Positions 1 to 9,210 of a DNA stretch of 36,759 nt are shown piece after piece. Under the pieces are notes generated by a model. That model was not told the DNA's origin, made no database searches, and saw only the letters and a program-made list of their open reading frames with translations. A program made the position numbers and the translations under genes. Source of the stretch: Chara braunii (lineage: Eukaryota; Streptophyta; Charophyceae; Charales; Characeae); contig BFEA01000053.1 in NCBI GenBank assembly GCA_003427395.1, positions 2,451,179 through 2,487,937 of the forward strand. Direction: 5' to 3'. The first letter of the stretch is position 1. Each line of letters begins with the position of its first letter.

Positions 1-2
1 GG

Positions 3-57
<55 letters not shown>
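1..57. repeat. GA microsatellite
   Basis: Nearly pure (GA)n run, truncated by the window edge. It is the first of several GA tracts in the first 5 kb. Confidence 0.95.
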
Positions 58-60
<3 letters not shown>

Positions 61-198
61 CAGCGATGGCCTTTTGCTGCGATGTCTGTTTTTTTCTTCT
101 TCTTGAGTGAGCAAGCGAGAGAGAGAGACCATTGGCTCTTGACTTTGGTACGTTGTTCAACTTTTTTATGGCAAGCGAGCAAGCACACACGCATGAGT

Positions 199-199
<1 letters not shown>

Positions 200-245
<46 letters not shown>
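200..245. repeat. GA microsatellite bordering minisatellite array 1
   Basis: Uninterrupted (GA)n tract that runs directly into the first copy of the 60-bp minisatellite. The second array has the same GA-to-minisatellite junction at about 3847. Confidence 0.95.
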
Positions 246-247
<2 letters not shown>

Positions 248-655
248 GCTGCTTGATCGCTTGCGGCTTTGTTGTGACATGCTGGGACTACTTGCTGCTT
301 GATGGGGTGCTGGTTGATCAGTTGGTGCTTCGTCCTTTCGTGCTGGAGTGTGTGCTGGTTGATCACTTTCTTCCTGACAAGTTTAGGCTTCGTTGTTTCG
401 GCTTGAAGTAGCTGCTGCTTTATGGCCTGCTGGTTGATGAGTTGGTACCTCGTCGTTTCATGGTGGAGTACGTGCTGCTTAATCACTTGCTGCTTGATGA
501 GTTTCTTCCTCGCGACAATTCATGCTGTAGTCTGTGCTGCTTGATGTGTTGGTGCTTCGTCGTTTTGTGGTGGCGGACATGCTGCTTGATCCCTTCCTGC
601 CTGCTGAGTTGGTGCTTTGTCGTTTCATGCTGGAGTGTGTGCGCTTGATCGCATT
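246..655. repeat. 60-bp degenerate minisatellite, array 1
   Basis: About seven diverged units of a 60-bp repeat built around phrases such as GATGAGTTGGTGCTTCGTCG and TGCTGGAGT, in which TGCTGCTTGATC recurs. Because 60 is divisible by three, the minus strand reads as a 20-residue Q/H/K/T-rich repeat (of the type IKQHxLQHETTKHQLINQQ) over much of the array, but the frame is lost in places. No known protein family is recognised. I treat it as satellite DNA, with coding origin as a weak alternative. Confidence 0.85.
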
Positions 656-689
656 GTACGTTGTCGACCGGTAGAAGTGATCTGCCAGC

Positions 690-1299
690 ACGCCAACCGA
701 ACCATGTGAGTCATCCCGCGTCTGTCACCCGCGGGAGGGGTCGATCGGGGCTCCTGTAACCTGCAAGGAAACAGCCACCTCAAAATCACACAACAAGGAC
801 TGGCATAATCTGGAAGACCAACAACAAGATGCTCGAAGATCACTGCTTGGAAAGAACAAAAAGTGTGTTTTCTTTTAGCCCAAAATGATGGCGTCCGCTG
901 CACTATTCCCAAGGCCAGAGATAAGTCCCGCATCTAGGTCAGGAAAGTCGGTCTGTGTTCCGACCGATCTCACTAACAATCTAGGGCAAATTCTTCGCCT
1001 GATGGGATGTCGTCGATACCGACCCGTCGGTCCCATTGGACCGCACTAGAACTCTGTGTCGGAGCTGCTCTCTCGGGCTCATTGTGGCCAAAGCTCCGGA
1101 TCGAGCGTAACCATAAGTTTGCCCTGTCCCCGCCTTCCTCAAATATAGCCTCGAGATTTGCTCCTCGCCAGTCCCCGTGCCGCCCCCGTTGGGCCACAGC
1201 CGAGATCCTAATCGTTCACGGCCCCGTCCTTGGCCAACAAGGCCCTAACCGCGAGGTTTCCTTGGTCCGCAGAGTCTCATAGTCCCGAAGAACTAAGCC
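690..1299. other. No gene seen
   Basis: Moderately GC-rich DNA with short shadow frames on both strands. I see no recognisable protein, RNA or repeat. Confidence 0.5.
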
Positions 1300-1745
1300 G
1301 CGTAGTCCTGTCTGGTATCTGGTCCGTTTCTTATCCCATCGTTGAGGTCCGTAGGCCCCCAGCCTCGATGTTTCTGCTTGTCTGAGCCCGGTTCCGCGTC
1401 TCAAAATTCCCGCCTGTTCCCTACGTCAGTTCAGAACTCTCAACCCGCTCTTGCCTGGTCTCGCAGCCCCGGCCAACGAGGCTCCTGTCGAAGTCCCTAT
1501 CCACGCTTATTAAAATGTCAGTCTTTGCCAAAGTCCTGTGACATCACCCACGAGCCCCGATCAATCTCCGGTTCTCTTGCATCAGCCCCCAAGTCCCTGG
1601 TTCGCGCTCAAAGTCCTGGTTCGCCCCGTCCAAAGTTCCGGTCCGCTCGTAAGTCCAAATCCTTGTTTCACGCCCCAAGTCCCGGGTTAGGCCCGGAGTC
1701 ATTGTCTGCGCCCAAAGCCACGGCTCACTCGATCATCCCGTTTTG
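1300..1745. repeat. Degenerate short-period repeat, GTCC/GGTTCGC-rich
   Basis: Phrases such as CAAGTCCCTGGTTCGC, AAAGTCCTGGTTCGCC and AAAGTTCCGGTCCGC recur at roughly 25-30 bp, most clearly at 1585-1700. The plus-strand open frame here (1342-1746) is S/P/R-rich and looks like a by-product of the repeat. No gene is called. Confidence 0.45.
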
Positions 1746-2440
1746 ATTTTGTCGGGCGCGCGTGTGTGTGCTCGCTAGTGTGCTCAGGGCTTCCCGTTTG
1801 CGCGTGTGTGCACGCACGCGTGAATGCGGCCAGATCCCGACTGCGTGTGTGCGTAGACTGTGTGCGGCTGCTGCGCCGCAATTCCGACCGCGCGTGTGTG
1901 TGCGTGCCGCTGCTCGTGAGTGTCCACGCCCGATGCGTGCGCTGATGCACACGAACGTGTGCGACGAAGCGCGCGAACGCGTGCCCTGCTATCCCGACCG
2001 TGCGGGTGTGCGAGCGGTCATGCGCGCCTGACCCCTGCCAACTGTGTGCGCAACTACTGTGCTTCAATCTCGATCGTGTGCTCTGCTCGCAGCTGTGCGC
2101 AAGTGTGTGCGCTGGTGCGCGCGCCGAACCCCGACAGCGCGCGGCTGTGAGCGAGTGTGCGCGTCTGTGCGTGATCGTGCACCCGCCCCGACCCGACTTC
2201 CTGCGACTGTGTGCGAACCGTTCTCGGGGTCGCGCAGCTGTGTGCGTCCTTGGGCGTGGCCACTATGGCTGTGCGCGCGTCCCTTCCTGCTACGTGCGGC
2301 TATGACGCGCACGTGCACTGATCTCCCTGTGCGTCTCCCCGTTACCTTTTCTCGCCTGGCGCGCGTCCCTCCTTGGATGCTGTCCCGGCTCCTCAGCTCC
2401 CGCAGTGCGCCCGAACGTGCGCTCCTGTAGTGTGCCCGTG
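1746..2440. repeat. GC-rich alternating TG/CG low-complexity DNA
   Basis: Dense GTGTGCG, GCGCGC and CGTGTGTG runs alternate purine and pyrimidine, separated by CCCGAC-type phrases. Many frames are open on both strands, and the predicted peptides are dominated by Arg, Cys, Ala and Val, which is typical of compositional bias and not of a gene. Alternating purine-pyrimidine DNA of this kind is Z-DNA prone. Confidence 0.55.
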
Positions 2441-3320
2441 AGTACGCATCTGGGAAGTGTCCCTGTCTTGGGCCCGATTCGGCTTTTATGCTTTGCCGGG
2501 CCCTATGCCTCAGCTCTTGTATGCTCCGGGGCTGCCGACAAGTTGCAGCGCCTCGGTACCATGGCTTCCCCGAACCTGTACCCGGGCCTGTTTGGGCCCC
2601 CGAAGGTTTCCAGCAAAGGGGGTCTTTTTGTTGGGTACCGGGCCTTTTGCAGCTCCTTGGTACCGGCCTCCTTCCAAACCTAGGTCCGGGCCTGTCCTGG
2701 CTCTAGTGGTCCCAACGCGCAAGGTACCAGGCTTCACTAATTTCCGCAGGGCCCAGATCCCACGAATAATGGTTTTATGGCCTGAGGGCCTTTTCCTCAG
2801 CCTCATGCCTCGTAGGCTCCTTTTACTTTGACCTCGGATGTCAAGGCCCCAAGCATGCCTGCGTAGCGGTTTCCCTTTATATTGATCTCGTGATGAAATT
2901 CGGAGTTATCGCCGCTTTGTCTGCCCGAGGGCTCGTCTCAAGAGCACAACGCTCTTTCTTGTTTGGTCCATCGCCCGACACTTTATGTAAATTTGGCCCT
3001 CTTGTTCTTGTCCCTCACCCGGAGCCTCTGGCGTTCCCTTCGCCTCTGTCGTGTTTTTATATCTTGACCGCGATAGGCCTCTATAGTGTCCAGAGAAGAA
3101 TGCTGACTCAGAGTTTCGTGGGCCGCCTTTTCCTGACGCCTCAGCCCTGATGCCCGTGGCGTGGATCTGGTATCACAGTCCTTCGATGTCGGTCGTGTCC
3201 CACCCGGTAAAACAGGTAGATCCAGTATCCGCCAAGTGTAATCCACAAGGAAGTAAAGGGGGGCGTAAGGCTAGAGCAGCGCTACAGAGTAGTGAGTTGG
3301 TCCTCCATCGTTTCGTTCTC
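2441..3320. other. No gene seen; loose repeats of GGTACCGGGCC type
   Basis: From 2450 to 2750 the phrases GGTACC, GGGCC and CCGGGCC recur in a loose pattern. The rest shows nothing recognisable. The string TGGTATCACAG near 3168 resembles a tRNA-Met primer-binding site with mismatches, but no LTR end precedes it. Confidence 0.4.
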
Positions 3321-3331
3321 GAGTATAAATC

Positions 3332-3385
3332 AAGTAACATTAACTCAATTGACATTAACATAATAAGGATATTCTTTTTTTTCCT
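3332..3385 (-). pseudogene. nad4L: Mitochondrial nad4L fragment
   Basis: The minus strand reads KKKNILIMLMSIELMLL, which matches the conserved core of plant mitochondrial NAD4L (respiratory complex I subunit 4L, normally about 100 residues, including the invariant SIELMLL). Only about 18 codons are recognisable and there is no start or C-terminus. It is a fragment transferred from mitochondrial DNA, followed directly by plastid-type and rRNA fragments. Confidence 0.75.
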
Positions 3386-3462
3386 GATTTTGAATAAATT
3401 CAAAAAGGAAAAACTTTCTTTTTATAATAGTATTTTGAGTAGAATTCAATTCCCTTTCAATA

Positions 3463-3533
3463 GGAGAGATGGCATAGCGGTTAATAGCCCCGGTCTTGAA
3501 AACCAGTGAAGTTCTACAAACTACCAAGGGTTC
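3463..3533 (+). pseudogene. trnS-UGA: Plastid-type tRNA-Ser(UGA) fragment
   Basis: The sequence begins GGAGAGATGGC, has the anticodon loop GGTCTTGAAAACC (anticodon UGA at 3497-3499), a variable arm around AGTTCTACAAACTACC, and ends in GGGTTC of the T arm. This is the plastid trnS-UGA layout. The 3' half of the T arm and the acceptor strand are missing, because rRNA-like sequence starts at 3534. Several stem mismatches suggest an old, non-functional copy. Confidence 0.8.
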
Positions 3534-3611
3534 ACTGGAGTAAGATAGAGGAAAGTGGAATTTCTAGTGTAGAGATAAAATTCATAGCTATTAGAAGGAA
3601 CACCAAAAGCG
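3534..3611 (+). pseudogene. Small-subunit rRNA fragment, probably mitochondrial
   Basis: The segment contains GTGGAATTTCTAGTGTAGAG, then AAAATTCATAG, then GAAGGAACACCAAAAGCG. These are A/T-shifted versions of the universal bacterial-type SSU rRNA stretch around E. coli positions 660-730. The GTGTAGAGrTrAAATTC form is typical of mitochondrial and alphaproteobacterial rRNA. Only about 78 nt are present, cut by the microsatellite at 3613. Plastid or endosymbiont origin is not excluded. Confidence 0.75.
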
Positions 3612-3612
3612 T

Positions 3613-3613
3613 A

Positions 3614-3707
<94 letters not shown>
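3613..3707. repeat. GATA then GA microsatellite
   Basis: Short (GATA)n followed by about 80 bp of pure (GA)n, directly abutting the rRNA fragment. Confidence 0.95.
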
Positions 3708-3710
<3 letters not shown>

Positions 3711-3813
3711 TCGAAAGTTTATGGTTTTATTGGAGAGCGGCTCGATCACTGCATTTACGTTTTTCACCTTTCTTTATCCGGTGATCGGGCCAGCAGTATT
3801 TAAGATATAAGTT

Positions 3814-3847
3814 TGGAGAGAGAGAGAGTGAGAGAGAGAGAGAGAGA
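3814..3847. repeat. GA microsatellite bordering minisatellite array 2
   Basis: Imperfect (GA)n leading straight into the second minisatellite array. Confidence 0.9.
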
Positions 3848-3849
3848 CA

Positions 3850-4985
3850 TTATGCTTGATCGTGTGCTGGTTAATGAGTTGGTGCTTGGTCATTTCGTGC
3901 TGTAGTCTGTGCTGCTTGATGAGTTGGTGTTTCGCCGATTTGTGGTGGAATATTTGCTGCTTGCTGAGTTGGTGCTTCTTCTTTTCGTGCTGGAGTCTGT
4001 GGTACTTGATCGCTTGGTGGTTGATGTGTTTGTGGTTCGTCATTTCGTGTTGGAGTAGGTGCTGCTTGATCAATTCATGCTGGAGGAATTGGTGCTTGAT
4101 CGTTTCCTGCTATAGTCTGTGCTGCTGGTCCCTTGCTGCTTGAAGTGTTGGTGCTTTGTCGTGTTGTGGTGGAGTACGTGCTGCTTGATCCTTTGTTGCT
4201 TGCTGAGTTGGTGCTTCGTCGTTTCGTGCTGTAGTGGGTGTTGCTTGATTGCTTGCTGCTGTTTCGTGCTGGAGTAGGTGCTGCTTGATGAGATGGTGCT
4301 TCATGGTTTTGTGCTGGAGTAGGTGCTGCTTGATGAGATGCTGCTTCGCGGCTTGGTGCTGAAGTGGGTGCTGCTTGGTGAGTTAGTGCTTTGTCGTTTC
4401 ATGCTGGACTGTGTGCTGCGTTATTGCGGGCTGCTTGATGAGTTGGTGATTCGTTGAACGTGCTGGAGTAGGTGTTGTTGATCTGTTGTTGTTCGATGAG
4501 TTGGTGTTTCGTGGTTCCGTTGTGGAGTTTGTGCCACTTGATCGCTTGCTGCTTGATGAGTTGGTGCTTCGTTGTTTCATGCTGGAGTAGGGGTTGGTTG
4601 ATGAGTTGGGGTGTTCGTCGTTTCGTGCTGGAGTAGGTGCTGCTTGATCATTTGGTGGTTGATGAGTTGGTCGTTCGTCGTTTTGTGGTGGAGTATGTGC
4701 TGCTTCATTGGTTGCTGCTCGATGAGTTGCTGCTTCGTAGTTTTCTGGTGTTGTGTGCTGCTTGATCGTTTGGTGCTTGTGAACTTGGTCCTTCGTGGTT
4801 TCGTGGTGGAGTACATGCTGCTTTGATCGCTTGGTGCTTGACGAGTAGGTGCTTTGCCGTTTGCTGCTGGAATAGGATCTGCTTGATCACGTGCTGCTTG
4901 ATGAGTTGGTGCTGTGTCGTTTCATGCTGGAGTAGGTGCTGCTTGATCACTTGCTGCTTGATGAGTTGGTGCTCTGTGGCTTCCC
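3850..4985. repeat. 60-bp degenerate minisatellite, array 2
   Basis: About nineteen units of the same 60-bp repeat as at 246-655, in the same orientation. It is clearest near its right end, where TGCTGCTTGATCACTTGCTG is followed by CTTGATGAGTTGGTGC and a TCGTTTC-TGCTGGAGTAGG half. Unit-length changes near 4130-4280 break the minus-strand 20-residue reading frame. It lies between a GA tract (left) and a CT tract (right), so the flanking simple repeats are in opposite polarity. Confidence 0.9.
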
Positions 4986-5004
4986 GGGACGTGATTGATC
5001 AATC

Positions 5005-5008
<4 letters not shown>

Positions 5009-5050
<42 letters not shown>
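5009..5050. repeat. CT microsatellite
   Basis: Pure (CT)n tract closing minisatellite array 2. Confidence 0.95.
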
Positions 5051-5054
<4 letters not shown>

Positions 5055-5290
5055 TTCAGCTTTTGGTGTCTGTTTCGTTTTTACTCTGGGTTCATCTCTC
5101 TGTTGCCCTGATGTCTTCATTCTCTCTGTTTTCTTTTGTGCCAGGTGAATGAACTTTGCAGATTTTGACACTGTTGCTGGTGGTTGTTGGATGTTGTGAG
5201 TTTTGCGTATCTGGTTTTTTACGAGTTGCAGTTTGATAGTTAGTAGTATGTGCAAATTCGTGTTTGATTTTTATGGTGGTGCGGCTATGA
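5051..5290. other. No gene seen
   Basis: T/G-rich single-copy-looking DNA. A CTCTCTGTTTTCTTTTGTGCC run followed by AGGTGAATG resembles a splice acceptor context, but no exon can be supported. Confidence 0.35.
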
Positions 5291-5650
5291 TTCTTTTTTT
5301 TTTTTAACTAAGCTTAGATTCTTTTCTCAATTTCACCTTACACTACCTAAGTAAGACTACTCCTAATCATAGTATTACGGGGAACCTCAGGAGAGAACAT
5401 GCAGGAGCTGCACCCGACCAGCAGGTGGGCGATACTGGCCAGGGCACATCCAATAGCATCAGGGACCATGCGAACAAGACTAATCCCTGTGCCTCCCCTC
5501 CAGTCCCCTCCCCTACAAACATCAGCAGACTCTGCTCAATGCCAATCGTCATATCCAATGGTCTTTTTCTAGGTGGCGGACGCCAAGCATACCCAAGAGT
5601 AATTGAACCCACTCGGGAGCCAAAGCAAGTTACCAATTGAGCTATTTGTT
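5291..5650 (-). mobile_element. tRNA-derived SINE-like element
   Basis: On the minus strand an A-box-like TAGCTCAATTGGTA (plus coordinates about 5631-5644) is followed about 34 bp on by a B-box-like GGTTCAATTAC (5599-5609). Together these are the split RNA polymerase III promoter of a tRNA-derived SINE. The body runs about 300 bp and ends in an A-rich tail (plus-strand T run at about 5292-5304). I could not find a convincing target-site duplication. A tRNA pseudogene plus unrelated DNA is the alternative. Confidence 0.6.
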
Positions 5651-6029
5651 GTATGTTGATGAATTTCGTAGTCTGTTACTTGGAATAAAGGTATCGTTGC
5701 CGTGTGTGCGGAGTTAGGAACGAGTAACGAAGGTCTGTTAGTTACTGTCTGTGGTTCAAATGGGTGATTGTTTTCGTGAAGGATATTGTTTATTTATCGA
5801 TTACTGCTGTGGTTGAATGACTTACGATTCAGCTGGTATGGTTGCACGGCTTGTATTGGTTGTTTTTAATTCATAGTTGAAGTGTGGTGGACACATGCTC
5901 GAAGGTAGATGTTCATGTAGGTGTTGGAGATCAGTTAGACACTAATGATCGTGGACTGTAGCAACCTGGGTGGAGTGAGATAATTCTGAAAAGCGTAGGG
6001 AGGAAAGAGGGATCTTGATTCCTGTGCTA
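5651..6029. other. No gene seen
   Basis: T/G-rich plus strand with stops in all frames and no recognised element. Confidence 0.4.
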
Positions 6030-6509
6030 CCAGGCCGGATGTAGGGGACCCCCCCTGTCTGTCCGGGATGTCCGGTCAAGACGTGCGACTGGAGCACTAT
6101 GTTCAAGCGTCGGGAAAAATAGGGGGGCTGGCTTTTTTTATTTTATGGGAGCACATGGGTGGTGTAGAGGGTGTTGTGCAGTAGGGGGGACGGAAGGGTA
6201 ATTTTTTGCAGGGCTTTAGGGGTTCCAAATTCCAAGAAAAAAAGAGGCCCAATCGATGACTCAGATTGGGCCATTTATAATTCAAAGAAAAGAAAAGAAC
6301 TTTTAAAAGCCCGATTTTATATTTTTTTTGTTATTTTTCAATCAATCAATGTGTGTGTGTCCATCCCCGCCTCACACACACACACACACACACACACATA
6401 CATTCGTGCCCTTTTTTATCTTTTGAACTTTTATTAGTACGTATTCATTGATTGATTGATTGGGCCTACCGGACGTCCAACGGAGACATCCGGCCTACAT
6501 CCGACCAGC
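6030..6509. mobile_element. Short TIR element, CCGGATGT type
   Basis: The left end reads CCAGGCCGGATGTAGG (6030-6045). The right end is its near reverse complement, CCTACATCCGACCAGC (6494-6509), with further inverted CCGGACGT/TGTCCGG blocks inside. The interior holds a (CA)n tract (6372-6398) and an inverted pair of short (CAAT)n-like runs. About 480 bp, no coding capacity. I see no clear target-site duplication. The motifs resemble those of the element at 7466-8072, so it is probably a related non-autonomous DNA transposon. Confidence 0.55.
6372..6398. repeat. CA microsatellite
   Basis: Pure (CA)n run inside the TIR element. Confidence 0.95.
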
Positions 6510-6624
6510 GGACAGCTGTTAGCATAGCTTGATTCACTATGCTTACATTGGTATAGCAATGGTGCGGATATTTTTTATGATATGTCAGACATGGAACTGA
6601 AGAGGTTTATGTGGTTGGTTTTCA

Positions 6625-6936
6625 TTGTTGTTACAACCGATTAGATTTTTTGATGAGGATAGACATTCGATAAATTTAGCTGCTGCTCGAATTTTGTTTG
6701 TGGACTGTACTAGGAATCGTGATTCGATTTGGAAGGGTGTGATGTCTTCTATGGGTGACAAGCCGAGAACGGGAGTTGAATGGGAAATCCCATCGGGTAA
6801 TGATAGCAATCTTCGGTGTTCACAAAGGGATCTGTTCCAAACGATTAGGAGTGTTCAATTGGAGAATGATTCGTTGAGGAAGATTATGTATAAGGAGGAT
6901 TCATGTTGCGCAAGGGGAAGAGAATGGGTGCAATAG
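6625..6936 (+). pseudogene. Coding-like segment, unrecognised
   Basis: An open frame of about 100 codons without an ATG at its 5' end (the first ATG in frame is internal). It contains DCTRNRDSIWKGVMSSMGD and then a hydrophilic, coiled-coil-like stretch (LFQTIRSVQLENDSLRKIM). No family is recognised. The composition matches the coding-like DNA up to 14.6 kb, so it may be an exon or a gene remnant. A short open stretch in another frame follows at about 7118-7230 (VVWLMSKIDANVFVDLGLW), which suggests frameshift decay or introns. Confidence 0.35.
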
Positions 6937-7228
6937 TAGTTGCTCGTCGGTGGGTTGGCAATGCTTACGAAAGGCCGGTTGTGCAGTGTACGACGGGGAA
7001 CCGAGCCGTTTGGATGGTCGGGAAAATGCAGATTATGGAGAGGATACTCAGTTGGATGATGAGAAGGGGATCCGTATTTCATCATGAGTTGCGGATAAGC
7101 AGAGGTTAAGGGAAGATGTTGTGTGGTTAATGAGCAAAATTGATGCTAATGTTTTTGTGGATCTTGGATTGTGGAGGGCAAGGGCTGAAGATGGGTTGAA
7201 TGCAGTGAAACTTTTGTTGGGGAGATCG

Positions 7229-7457
7229 TAGAAATTGATTTTGATCACATCTTTCACCCATATGCATACCTGCGTAATTCTGCTAGGTGGTATTCACTAG
7301 CAGACTATTGTGTGGCAAAGTCATCCTTGATAAGATGCCTTCAGTGGATAGGTCGTCAGGTTCGGAAACCATTGCAGTTTATGCCGGTAATAATAAAATC
7401 GTGTTATCCCACAATGAAAAAACGTTTGCTTATAGTGGCCAATAATTTGCATATGTC
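7229..7457 (+). pseudogene. Coding-like segment interrupted by the 7466-8072 element, unrecognised
   Basis: The plus strand reads openly as EIDFDHIFHPYAYLRNSARW and onwards to a basic tail (KPLQFMPVIIKSCYPTMKKR). It has a protein-like mix of residues and ends at the target duplication of the next element. No family is recognised. It is possibly the same ancient gene as the segments on either side. Confidence 0.3.
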
Positions 7458-8081
7458 ATTGTAGTATGCCTACGCCGGACCCGGAACCGGACATTTTCGG
7501 ACATGGAACCGGACCCGTGTCCGGTAGTTTTCGGACGTCTGGAATTTCGGACATTTTCGGACCTCCGAACATGGGGGATCCGGACGGTCCGGATGTCTGG
7601 ACAAGTCCGGAAATGTCCGCACCATTAAAAAAAAAAAAAAAAACTGAAAAAAAAGTATGTTATGCAGAATTACAATGCAAACCACTTTTGCCTCAAAGTC
7701 ATGTCAGAATTCCTAACCAAACTTGAGTTAAAACTTAAAAATCAAAAACTATAAAAAACTTAAAAAAAAGACTTAAAAACTAATAAAAGGAAATGGATTA
7801 TTAATAATTAAAAAATTGGGGTTGTCTAATAAATAATTATAGAGAGTGAGCATGTCCGGACCCCCAAAAAAAGCATAAATGGGTCTGAAAAACCCCCAAA
7901 ACAATTTTGGGGACTTGGCTCCTGAATGGGGAAGGGTCTTGGACAATTTATTTATTTATTTTATTTTTTTTTGGAAATTCGGTAGATCCGGACCTTCCTG
8001 ACCGGACGTCTGGAGTCCGGACTGAATCCAGACCGGTTGGACGGAGGACCGGACGTCCGGATCATAGCCATGCATTGTAGT
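7457..8081. mobile_element. TIR element with 9-bp target duplication, CCGGAC-rich
   Basis: CATTGTAGT occurs at 7457-7465 and again at 8073-8081, bounding a 607-bp insert (7466-8072). The insert ends are imperfect inverted repeats (ATGCCTACGCCGGAC against the complement of GTCCGGATCATAGCCAT). Both ends are packed with CCGGAC/GTCCGG subterminal motifs. The middle is A/T-rich with poly-A and poly-T runs and no ORF. Target duplications of 8-9 bp fit the hAT or Mutator superfamilies, and the dense subterminal motifs fit transposase-binding sites. Non-autonomous. Confidence 0.7.
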
Positions 8082-8087
8082 GTATGG

Positions 8088-8339
8088 CAGTTGAACTTCG
8101 TGACTTCAAGGATTATGTCTCCAGTGGTATCAGCGGATTTGCTTGCAACCCATGAGTTTAAACTTCGGCATCGTTTGTTCGTTGTACTGTTTAGGTTGCG
8201 TGATGAGTTCACCCATACAGTCTTTGGTAGCGTGTCTATCAGTAAGACCCGCATGCTCGATATCTTGCTGGCGCAAAAAAAATGGAAGTACAAAATGAAA
8301 AGATTTTTGGGACACCCATCTGGAACTGCTCATTTTTAG
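8088..8339 (+). pseudogene. Coding-like segment right of the TIR element, unrecognised
   Basis: Directly after the right target duplication the plus strand reads QLNFVTSRIMSPVVSADLLA and continues, without a stop, through a basic region (TRMLDILLAQKKWKYKMKR) to a TAG at 8337. No start codon of its own. No family recognised. It probably continues the coding-like DNA left of the insertion, although the frame is not preserved across the excision point. Confidence 0.3.
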
Positions 8340-8920
8340 GTCGGCTGGGTGGGAGGATGTGCAAGTTTCTCCGATTGTGTTGTTAATGTGTTTGTTGCCA
8401 TGGAATTTGGCCTGTGAAGGTGGGAGGAAGGATGTTGAGGATGGGGGTGACGCCGATATGGTATCGAGTGGTGGAAAATTATGTTATGTCGTTGGAACGA
8501 GTTGGAAGAAGGGACTCTGCTGATTTAAGATTGTTAGCGGTAACTCGATTGTTATTGTGTGCTAGCAATCACTAATAATGAATCATCGAAATTAAGAAGA
8601 TTGCGGGTTTGGATTTTAAATCATCTAAGAGAGAGATTCAAGCACTTATCGAAGTCGAATGAGTGGTAGTGTTATAAGGATAGTTGTGGACAGCGAGATA
8701 TTCGATGTTAAGTGTTGTACTTGGTGCATATCGATTTGTGTAGAGAAGTGTTTGTTTGCATGTTGTATGTTTGTAATGTGTATTTTCAGTCTGTGTAATG
8801 GGCGATAATTGTTTGTGAACTGATGTTGTGTCCACATATTTTTGTTTGTTTCTTATGTGCACAATGGTGGTTTTCGTAACAATGAGTGTTGTGTTGAGTG
8901 GAGGGATGGTTTGTGTTACT
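8340..8920. other. No gene seen; G/T-rich plus strand
   Basis: Strongly G/T-rich plus strand with few long frames. The part from about 8660 resembles, loosely, the G/T-rich spacers at 11340-11500 and 13440-13620 that precede each cassette copy. Confidence 0.4.
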
Positions 8921-8949
8921 GATGGGGATTGTAGTTTTGTGAGGAGTGA

Positions 8950-9210
8950 ATGCGTGGGGAGTTTGACTTAGCAATCAAGATGGAAGAGATCGATGGTGGT
9001 GCAGGGCCATCATGTTGTGATGATGTTGAGGTGCAGTCGGATGTAGGAATGAATTTAGTGTCTGAGCATCTCATGTTGAACCGGAGGTCCAGTAAGCATG
9101 TGAATATTCTGAAGATTGGGACGAGTTCAGTTATGTCACTGAGGCAAAGAATCACGGGAGTGAACAACATTAGGATGGGTGTGATCCTACCGTGGAATAT
9201 GGTGTTTTAG
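8950..9210 (+). pseudogene. Open frame at the head of cassette copy 1, unrecognised
   Basis: 86 codons with an ATG at 8950. Acidic N-terminal half (MEEIDG, DDVEVQSDVG), then a basic stretch (LNRRSSKHVNILK). The matching part of copy 2 (11531-11640) is interrupted by stops, so the two copies have decayed in different places. No domain is recognised and there is no evidence of expression. Confidence 0.35.

Noticed and set aside
1742-2440. Several overlapping open frames of 70-128 codons on both strands
   Set aside because: High GC and alternating TG/CG sequence removes stop codons. The peptides are Arg/Cys/Ala-rich with no domain.
3168-3180. TGGTATCACAG as a retrotransposon primer-binding site
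   Set aside because: It has mismatches to the tRNA-Met site, and no LTR end (CA) or LTR pair is visible next to it.
246-4985. Minisatellite arrays as a CRISPR array
   Set aside because: Units are contiguous and diverged, with no constant repeat and unique spacers, and the setting is eukaryotic.
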